Positions 1 through 4,666 of a stretch of DNA of 5,476 bases are shown piece after piece. Numbering within the stretch: position 1 is the first letter of the stretch; each line of letters begins with the position of its first letter. The DNA lies in the NCBI GenBank assembly GCA_002724825.1, contig PBPU01000004.1, positions 1 to 5,476 of the forward strand. The letters are read 5' to 3'. Source of the stretch: Acidimicrobiaceae bacterium. Lineage in GTDB: Bacteria; Actinomycetota; Acidimicrobiia; Acidimicrobiales; UBA8592. Position numbers and translations under genes: made by a program. The notes below the pieces were generated by a model. The model searched no databases. It worked only from the letters and a program-made list of their open reading frames with translations, and was not told the DNA's origin.

Positions 1-282
1 AAGTTGCCTCGCTATGAGCTGGGCGCCGTAACATATTCCAAGTATTGGAATATCGAGTTCATAGATATCGGGATCGATTGTAGGGGCTCCTTCGATCCGA
101 ACAGATTTGGGTCCGCCGCTTAGGATCACACCCGCAGGGCTCAAGGAAGCAACTTCCTCTGCCGTTAGGTCGTGGGAGACGATTTCGCTAAAGACTCTTG
201 CTTCCCTCACCCGTCTCGCGATCAATTGGGCGTACTGCGCTCCGAAATCTACAACAAGAACAGTGGGATTGGTTTCGGTCAC
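1..282 (-). CDS. guaA: GMP synthase (glutamine-hydrolysing), N-terminal part, cut by window edge
   Basis: GuaA converts XMP to GMP in the cytoplasm using ATP and ammonia released from glutamine, the last step of GMP synthesis. Only the first 94 codons are present, and the gene runs off the window at position 1. The translation starts (V/M)TETNPTVLVVDFGAQYAQ and shows the class-I glutamine amidotransferase fold: VVDFGAQYAQLIARRVRE at residues 10-27, the oxyanion-strand motif ILSGGP at 53-58, and the nucleophile elbow GICYGAQ at 82-88 with the catalytic Cys84. Many family members have Met after the Gly of CYG; here it is Ala87. The rest of the glutaminase, the ATP pyrophosphatase and the dimerisation domains lie outside. 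The start is GTG, chosen because AAAGGTG (287-293) sits just upstream and the N-terminus has the usual length. It follows guaB3 by 53 bases on the same strand, so co-transcription is likely. Confidence 0.95.
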   Translation of the reverse strand, partial: MTETNPTVLVVDFGAQYAQLIARRVREARVFSEIVSHDLTAEEVASLSPAGVILSGGPKSVRIEGAPTIDPDIYELDIPILGICYGAQLIARQL

Positions 283-306
283 AGAACACCTTTACGTATT
301 AGGGAA

Positions 307-320
307 CTGATTCTAATCAG
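307..320. repeat. Short perfect inverted repeat between guaB3 and guaA
   Basis: CTGATT-CT-AATCAG is a perfect 6-bp inverted repeat with a 2-base centre, in the 53-base gap before guaA. A TAATAT sequence (323-328 on the minus strand) lies just upstream in the direction of transcription, so the repeat falls about where a transcript from that element would begin. It could be an operator for an internal guaA promoter. The arms are short, no run of T follows it, and no matching -35 was seen, so this could be chance. Confidence 0.3.
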
Positions 321-335
321 AAATATTAAAAACGC

Positions 336-1496
336 TCAGCCCATTCCGATACCTTGCTGTTTTTGCAGGTATTTTCCTTCAGTTTGGAGGGCAGGTGCGA
401 CCATAATCTCTGCTTTCTGGAATTCCTTCAGAGTTTGGTAACCGCATGTCGCCATCGAATTTTTCAGCGCTCCGAAGAGGTTCATGCGTCCATCATTCTG
501 GGTTGCGGGTCCAAGGAGAATTTCTTCGAGGGTCCCTCGTTGCTGGGTTTCTACCCGTGCTCCGCGTGGAAGGGTCGGATGGAAGGTCGCCATCCCCCAA
601 TGAAACCCTTGACCGGGGGCTTCATGAGCTGCAGCTAGCGGTGAGCCGATCATCACGGCATCTGCTCCGCATACAATTGCTTTAGCAATATCTCCACCTG
701 TGGCCATTCCTCCATCGGCGATGACATGGACATAAACTCCCGTTTCGTCAAGGTGGCGTATACGTGCAGCACGGGCGTCAGCAATTGCAGTAGCCTGCGG
801 AACGCCTATGCCAAGTACACCACGAGTAGTGCACGCATGACCAGGTCCGACACCAACCAAAACACCTGCGGCACCTGTTCTCATTAGATGAAGGGCCGCT
901 TCATAAGATGCACATCCTCCGACAATGACAGGAATTGGGAGTTCGCGGACGAATGACTTGAGATTAAGAGGATCCTTTGTTTTGGAAACATGTTCGGCTG
1001 TTACTACCGTTCCTTGAATGACGAGAAGGTCAAGTTCACTGGAAAGAATTTGTTGTGCCATTGCTTCAGTATTCCCCGGCGTTACGGATGCACATGAAAT
1101 GACGCCGCTCTCGTTAATTTCTGCAATTCGTTGAGGGATAAGTTCAGGCTTTATCGGCTCCTGATATATCTCTTGCATCCGGTTTGTCGCTTTCTCCGAA
1201 GGTAGATTAGCGATTTCTGCAAGTACGGCCGAAGGGTCCTCGTATCTCGTCCATAGTCCCTCTAAATTCAGAACACCGACACCTCCAAGGCGACCCATTT
1301 CAATAGCGGTAGCTGGACTCACAACTCCGTCCATAGCCGCCGCCATCACGGGCAGGCCCAAGGTAAACGCATCAATTTCCCATTGAATATCAACATCTTC
1401 CGGATCTCTTGTTCGCCTACTGGGCACAACAGCGATGTCGTCAAACCCATAAGCTCTCCGACCAGATTTACCGAGACCCACCTCTACTTCAGCCAT
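336..1496 (-). CDS. guaB3: GuaB3-family IMP dehydrogenase (single-domain, no CBS pair)
   Basis: This 386-residue protein is of the IMP dehydrogenase/GMP reductase (beta/alpha)8-barrel family and the GuaB3 subgroup found in actinobacteria and cyanobacteria. Visible motifs are the N-terminal FDDIAVVPSRRT (18-29), VMAAAMDGV (50-58), the catalytic loop GVGPGHACTTRG (215-226) with the thioimidate-forming Cys222, the phosphate-binding IADGGMATGGDI (259-270), and PRGARV (310-315) in the flap region. No CBS domains are inserted, unlike canonical GuaB (about 490-500 residues), and the length fits GuaB3 (about 375-390). The expected role is NAD-dependent oxidation of IMP to XMP. Cyanobacterial GuaB3 is reported to be an active IMPDH; the role of actinobacterial versions is less settled. 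The ATG at 1496 is preceded by AAGGA at a suitable distance. guaA follows 53 bases downstream. The 96-base gap upstream holds a TTGACT sequence (1534-1539, minus strand) but no convincing -10, so its own promoter is possible but unproven. Confidence 0.93.
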   Translation of the reverse strand: MAEVEVGLGKSGRRAYGFDDIAVVPSRRTRDPEDVDIQWEIDAFTLGLPVMAAAMDGVVSPATAIEMGRLGGVGVLNLEGLWTRYEDPSAVLAEIANLPSEKATNRMQEIYQEPIKPELIPQRIAEINESGVISCASVTPGNTEAMAQQILSSELDLLVIQGTVVTAEHVSKTKDPLNLKSFVRELPIPVIVGGCASYEAALHLMRTGAAGVLVGVGPGHACTTRGVLGIGVPQATAIADARAARIRHLDETGVYVHVIADGGMATGGDIAKAIVCGADAVMIGSPLAAAHEAPGQGFHWGMATFHPTLPRGARVETQQRGTLEEILLGPATQNDGRMNLFGALKNSMATCGYQTLKEFQKAEIMVAPALQTEGKYLQKQQGIGMG

Positions 1497-1592
1497 AGAT
1501 CCGTTCCTTAAATTCGGGTGATTGGCCTATCTTAGTCAAACCAATAGCGGACAGAATGAACCTCAGTACTTTGTTTGTACCAGTAGTCAGAA

Positions 1593-2276
1593 TTATTTCG
1601 TTTGCTCCATTGAGAAAAGCACAAGAAGGAATTGTCGCAGCATTGACGCTGTGGCACCCCAGACAGTATCCCCAATAAGTTCAAAGAAAAATACAGGGCG
1701 TGATTTCCCGTCTTGCCACTGCCAAACCTCTTCCCTGTAAATATTGGGGTCGAGAAGTTCGGTCAAAGGTATATCGATTATTTCTTCGACTTCCATGGGG
1801 TTAGCTTCAAGTGCAGGAACGGTATCAAGTACCCCTACAAATGGAGTTACAAGAGAGTTACTACCAACAGTTACGAAACTATCAAGAGTCCCTACAAGCC
1901 TCGGAAGTTCAGGGTCGAGCCCTATTTCTTCATGAGCTTCACGAATAGCGGTTGCCCATAGATCTTGGTCTTCAGGTTCTTGATTACCGCCAGGGAAACT
2001 TACCTCATGGGTGTGGTGTTTCATCATTGCAGATCTTCTGGTCAAAATAAGATGCAAGCTATTTTGAGCCGAACAATAAATTGGAATGAGAACAGCTGAA
2101 CGCCTTCGCTCCTTCGTTTGACCACTGAGGGTTCGAGAGTTATACCCCGAGATAGCGCTTTCTAAGACATCTAGTGTGAAGTCTCTATATTCCATCCCCT
2201 CCCAAGGTGCTGGCGCACCTAGATGCCAAGATTCAGGACGAGGAATTTTCTGAGACCCACCTCTGCCTTCTTCCAC
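1593..2276 (-). CDS. Nudix hydrolase, CoA pyrophosphatase (NudL/NUDT7-8) type
   Basis: Predicted cytoplasmic Mg2+/Mn2+-dependent Nudix hydrolase. The family cleaves CoA or acyl-CoA to 3',5'-ADP and (acyl-)phosphopantetheine. The diagnostic upstream block LILTRRSAMMKHHTHEVSFPGG-type segment spans 76-97 and runs into the Nudix box, which ends REAHEEIGL (112-120). Metal-binding Glu residues are at 113, 116 and 117. As in E. coli NudL, the box has one extra residue between the Gly and the REXXEE core, which favours the CoA subfamily over MutT. The Gly usual in the H-x-G-x-V part is His90 here. The family is about 190-270 residues; this one has 227. The start is GTG. The SD is weak, but the N-terminal PRPESWHLGAPAPW looks like conserved actinobacterial sequence. 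An alternative ATG at residue 28 follows GGGAGGGG directly, too close for a normal SD. The gene begins 9 bases after the stop of the small upstream gene and in the same frame, so coupled translation is likely. Confidence 0.88.
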   Translation of the reverse strand: MEEGRGGSQKIPRPESWHLGAPAPWEGMEYRDFTLDVLESAISGYNSRTLSGQTKERRRSAVLIPIYCSAQNSLHLILTRRSAMMKHHTHEVSFPGGNQEPEDQDLWATAIREAHEEIGLDPELPRLVGTLDSFVTVGSNSLVTPFVGVLDTVPALEANPMEVEEIIDIPLTELLDPNIYREEVWQWQDGKSRPVFFFELIGDTVWGATASMLRQFLLVLFSMEQTK

Positions 2277-2285
2277 TGAACCAGT

Positions 2286-2435
2286 TTATTTCTCTTCGAT
2301 AAGTTGCTCTAAAAGCTCTGGGAGACCCCCAGTTTTAAGATTACTTATAACTCTTCCCGGAGGTGTCTCTCCCCGCTCCCATTCCATCCACTGGTCGAGG
2401 AGTTTCTGAGGGTTAGGTTTTGGTTTCTTATCCAT
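2286..2435 (-). CDS. Small unrecognised protein, 49 residues, upstream of the Nudix gene
   Basis: A 49-residue reading frame starts with ATG at 2435 and ends with TAA. It begins MDKKPKPNPQKLLDQWMEWE and ends with the leucine- and glutamate-rich LPELLEQLIEEK. I do not recognise a family. A Lys/Pro-rich N-terminus (1-11) is followed by a probable amphipathic helix with two Trp (16, 19), a GETPPGR turn (22-28), a KTGG turn (34-37) and an acidic C-terminal helix (38-49). There is no signal peptide, membrane segment or Cys. It fills the space between the groEL terminator and the Nudix gene, which makes it a real gene rather than chance. Its stop is 9 bases before the Nudix GTG and in the same frame, suggesting an operon and perhaps a partner role. 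No clear Shine-Dalgarno sequence precedes the ATG, so it may be leaderless or weakly translated. Alternatively it is a detached N-terminal segment of the Nudix protein. Confidence 0.6.
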   Translation of the reverse strand: MDKKPKPNPQKLLDQWMEWERGETPPGRVISNLKTGGLPELLEQLIEEK

Positions 2436-2452
2436 GTGTCGCGAGGGTACAC

Positions 2453-2482
2453 ATATTTTCTACATTTGCGGTGTTTCTACAA
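2453..2482 (-). promoter_or_regulatory. Candidate promoter for the small gene and Nudix gene
   Basis: On the minus strand TTGTAG (2477-2482) and AAATAT (2453-2458) are separated by 18 bases. They lie between the groEL terminator and the ATG at 2435. A promoter is expected here because transcription from groESL should end at the terminator. Both boxes match the sigma-70 consensus poorly, so the exact position is uncertain. A start site near 2446 would leave a leader of roughly 10 bases without a visible SD. Confidence 0.25.
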
Positions 2483-2511
2483 GATTGATGACTTTTAAAC
2501 TTAACAAAACG

Positions 2512-2541
2512 AAAAAGAGAGCCGGAAAACCGGCTCTCTTT
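2512..2541 (-). terminator. Rho-independent terminator of groESL
   Basis: On the minus strand a perfect 12-bp stem, AAAGAGAGCCGG with CCGGCTCTCTTT, closes a TTTT loop (2526-2529). Two further Ts and then CGTTTTG follow, so the 3' arm ends in a continuous T5 run (2512-2516). It lies 21 bases after the groEL stop. The T-run side shows it works for minus-strand transcription and so closes the chaperonin operon. Confidence 0.93.
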
Positions 2542-2561
2542 AGCGTTTCCTTATGGACCGC

Positions 2562-4205
2562 TTACATCATGCCGCCCATACCGCCCATACCGCCCATTGG
2601 GTCACCGGCAGGCATTGGTGCTTCCGGTTCTGGATTATCAGCAATAAGCGCTTCAGTAGTTAGAAGTAAGCTTGCGATAGACGCTGCGTTTTGGAGAGCT
2701 GCCCGTGTAACTTTAGCAGGATCAATTACTCCTGCTTCAACAAGGTCTTCATGCTCACCTTTAGCTGCATTGAACCCAACATTTCCAGAGGCATTCTCAA
2801 CCTCTCGGACAATAATGGATCCTTCGTATCCAGCATTCTCAGCAATGAGTTTAGCTGGCGCAGTAAGAGCAGTTGCAACCATGCGAGCGCCTGTAGCTTC
2901 ATCCCCATCAAGTCCATCTTCAGCATCGTTAACTGCAGAACGTGCTCGGAGTAGGGCTGTGCCGCCTCCAGCGACGACGCCTTCTTCAATAGCTGCGCGT
3001 GTTGCAGAAAGTGCGTCTTCAATACGGTGCTTCTTTTCCTTAAGCTCAACTTCAGTTGCAGCGCCAACCTGAACAACAGCGACTCCGCCACTGAGTTTAG
3101 CTAGACGCTCTTGTAGTTTTTCACGGTCCCAATCGGAATCTGTATTATCGATCTCCGCTTTGATCTGCGAAATACGACCTTCTACATCCTCTCGAGTTCC
3201 AGCTCCTTCAATAATAGTGGTGTTATCTTTCGTTATTACTACCTTGCGGGCAGTTCCGAGTAAATCCAAAGTAACGCCATCAAGTTTAAGCCCTACTTCC
3301 TCAGCAATAACTTGGCCACCACTAAGAATTGCCATGTCCTGAAGCATTGCCTTCCTACGTTCACCGAACCCAGGTGCTTTGACCGCAACAGAATTAAACG
3401 TTCCTCGGATCTTATTCACGACAAGCGTAGCTAACGCTTCACCCTCAACATCCTCCGCAATGATCAATAGAGGCTTCCCTGATTGCATGACCTTCTCCAG
3501 TACAGGAAGCATTTCCTGCACAGATGAAATTTTGCCCTGTGTTAAAAGAATATATGGTTCTTCGAGAACAGCTTCTTGCCGCTCAGGATCGGTGACAAAA
3601 TATGGTGAGAGGTAACCTTTATCAAACTGCATGCCTTCTGTGAAGTCGAGATCCATACCGAATGTATTGGACTCCTCTACAGTTACAACCCCATCTTTAC
3701 CCACCTTGTCAATAGCTTCAGCGATAATTTCTCCAACTGTTTCATCAGCTGCAGATATGGAAGCAACGTTGGCAATCTGGTCTTTAGAGTCAGCTACCTG
3801 CTGAGCTTGTTCACCAATGGATTCCACAGCGGCGTCTACGGCAGCTTGGATCCCTTTCTTGAGAACCATTGGATTCGCTCCAGCAGCTACGTTTCTTAGA
3901 CCTTCTTTAACCATGGCTTGTGCTAGAACTGTTGCGGTTGTTGTTCCGTCACCAGCAACATCATTGGTCTTTGTAGCGACCTCTTTCACTAGCTGGGCAC
4001 CCATATTTTCAAATGGATCCTCAAGTTCTACTTCGCGGGCAATAGAGACACCGTCATTGGTAATGGTAGGTGCACCGAACTTCTTGTCGAGCACAACATT
4101 GCGCCCTTTAGGTCCGAGTGTGACCTTTACAGCATCAGCAAGATGATTTACTCCTGCTTCAAGCTTTCGTCGGGCATCTTCGTCGAATTTAAGTATTTTT
4201 GACAT
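2562..4205 (-). CDS. groEL: GroEL, 60-kDa chaperonin
   Basis: GroEL forms the double heptameric ring that folds proteins in the cytoplasm with ATP and its lid GroES. The 547-residue frame is full length and intact. Visible landmarks are TLGPKGRNVV (29-38), NDGVSI (50-55), the ATP-site GDGTTTATVLAQ (85-96) with Asp86 equivalent to E. coli Asp87, the hinge/ATPase segment HRIEDALSATRAA (393-405) with Asp397 equivalent to E. coli Asp398, and the chaperonin signature AAIEEGVVAGGG (404-415). The C-terminus is the flexible MGGMGGMGGMM tail typical of group I chaperonins. ATG at 4205 is preceded by AGGGA six bases upstream. groES lies immediately before it: its full-length frame ends 6 bases upstream, whereas the premature stop would leave an 84-base gap. 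It ends at a TAA followed by a strong terminator. No key residue appears missing, so the GroEL side of the operon is functional. Confidence 0.98.
   Translation of the reverse strand: MSKILKFDEDARRKLEAGVNHLADAVKVTLGPKGRNVVLDKKFGAPTITNDGVSIAREVELEDPFENMGAQLVKEVATKTNDVAGDGTTTATVLAQAMVKEGLRNVAAGANPMVLKKGIQAAVDAAVESIGEQAQQVADSKDQIANVASISAADETVGEIIAEAIDKVGKDGVVTVEESNTFGMDLDFTEGMQFDKGYLSPYFVTDPERQEAVLEEPYILLTQGKISSVQEMLPVLEKVMQSGKPLLIIAEDVEGEALATLVVNKIRGTFNSVAVKAPGFGERRKAMLQDMAILSGGQVIAEEVGLKLDGVTLDLLGTARKVVITKDNTTIIEGAGTREDVEGRISQIKAEIDNTDSDWDREKLQERLAKLSGGVAVVQVGAATEVELKEKKHRIEDALSATRAAIEEGVVAGGGTALLRARSAVNDAEDGLDGDEATGARMVATALTAPAKLIAENAGYEGSIIVREVENASGNVGFNAAKGEHEDLVEAGVIDPAKVTRAALQNAASIASLLLTTEALIADNPEPEAPMPAGDPMGGMGGMGGMM
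2572..2598. repeat. Three tandem 9-bp units coding the GroEL GGM tail
   Basis: The + strand reads CCGCCCATA, CCGCCCATA, CCGCCCATT. These are minus-strand Met-Gly-Gly codon triplets in the GroEL C-terminal tail. The repeat is explained by the protein tail and can vary by slippage; it is not an independent element. Confidence 0.8.
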
Positions 4206-4211
4206 GGTTCC

Positions 4212-4289
4212 CTACTTCACTATTGCGAGCACGTCGCGTGCGGACAGGATCAAAAGTTCTTCGCCACCACTAGAAATTTCGGTGCCTCC
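4212..4289 (-). pseudogene. groES: groES C-terminal continuation after the in-frame TAA (codons 72-96)
   Basis: Directly after the TAA at 4290-4292 the same frame stays open for 25 codons and ends with TAG at 4212-4214. It reads GGTEISSGGEELLILSARDV then LAIVK. This is the normal C-terminal part of GroES (the GGTE turn, the EELLILSARDVLA strands), giving a total of 96 residues with one codon for the stop, the usual family length. The SD of groEL overlaps the TAG end. So the downstream part has not decayed: only one codon differs from an intact gene. It is translated only if the TAA is read through, if ribosomes restart, or if the TAA is a sequence error. Confidence 0.9.
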
Positions 4290-4502
4290 TTACTTTGCGT
4301 AAACAACAGTATCTCCGACCTCTACATCGACTGGTATTAGTTCACCCGTCTGTTCGGATCGCTTTCCAGGTCCAACGGCTAGTACTTCACCTTGTTGGGG
4401 TTTTTCCTTGGCTGTGTCGGGTATTACCAGACCACTTGCCGTAGTTTCCTCTGATTCTCCGGGCCGGACAACAATCCGGTCTTCCCGTGGATGCAAATTC
4501 AT
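4290..4502 (-). CDS. groES: GroES co-chaperonin, interrupted by premature TAA at codon 71
   Basis: GroES is the heptameric 10-kDa lid of GroEL. The frame starts at the ATG at 4502, MNLHPREDRIVVRPGESEET, and includes the mobile loop that binds GroEL (about 17-33, with SGLVI at 23-27) and the QGEVLAVGPG strand (37-46). It stops after VGDTVVYAK (62-70). In the family the next residue is a conserved Tyr (YAKYGGTE); here the codon is TAA, one base from TAC or TAT. As written, the product is 70 residues and lacks the C-terminal strands that help form the heptamer, so it would probably not assemble. The start is supported by AAGGAG nine bases upstream. A GTG at 4523 would add seven residues but would place the SD inside the gene, so I reject it. 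Possible explanations are sequence error, recent nonsense mutation, readthrough or reinitiation. Confidence 0.93.
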   Translation of the reverse strand: MNLHPREDRIVVRPGESEETTASGLVIPDTAKEKPQQGEVLAVGPGKRSEQTGELIPVDVEVGDTVVYAK

Positions 4503-4505
4503 ATC

Positions 4506-4522
4506 TGCGCACTCCTTGCACA
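4506..4522 (-). promoter_or_regulatory. Hairpin with groES Shine-Dalgarno in its loop
   Basis: The groES leader on the minus strand reads TGTGCA-AGGAG-TGCGCA. The arms can form six pairs (one G-U wobble) around a 5-base loop that is the core of the Shine-Dalgarno sequence; the 3' arm ends 3 bases before the ATG. The SD role is clear. A regulatory role for the hairpin, such as temperature control of translation of a heat-shock gene, is inference from position only. Confidence 0.45.
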
Positions 4523-4538
4523 CTAAAAAATTTTTTTA

Positions 4539-4544
4539 TTTATA
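4539..4544 (-). promoter_or_regulatory. Candidate -10 element of groESL promoter
   Basis: TATAAA on the minus strand lies 37 bases before the groES ATG. Transcription from it would give a leader of about 30 bases containing the SD hairpin. No TTGACA-like box is seen 16-18 bases further upstream. An A6T7 tract (4525-4537), likely curved DNA, follows directly. Neither a CIRCE nor a HAIR (HspR) inverted repeat was seen in 4503-4666, so the usual HrcA or HspR control is not visible. Confidence 0.35.
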
Positions 4545-4666
4545 AGCTCGTGGGGCATATTGGAGCCCTAAAACTCTCTACTTACGATACGTCCCTCAAA
4601 CCAATTTCCAAACATGAAGGGATGGAGTTTCTGGACTAGTCAAACTTATCAATGCGGAGGTTGGTA

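Noticed and set aside
1497..1592. Terminator between the Nudix gene and guaB3
   Set aside because: Only a 4-5 bp GTAC pairing with no T-run is present, too weak to call.
2434..3072. 212-residue plus-strand open frame opposite groEL
   Set aside because: It is the antisense shadow of groEL, rich in Ser, Ala and Pro, with no recognisable domain, and it begins across the terminator.
2286..4292. Alternative genetic code with TAA read as Tyr
   Set aside because: groEL, the Nudix gene and the dioxygenase all end properly at TAA with no sensible protein after it, so general reassignment is not supported.
4290..4523. Longer groES starting with GTG at 4523 (MCKECAD extension)
   Set aside because: The extension overlaps the Shine-Dalgarno sequence, and GroES proteins normally begin at the MNL position.
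4503..4666. CIRCE-like half site GAGTGCGCA upstream of groES
   Set aside because: It resembles the CIRCE right half in 7 of 9 bases, but no matching left half occurs 9 bases away. The GAGTGC comes from the SD hairpin.
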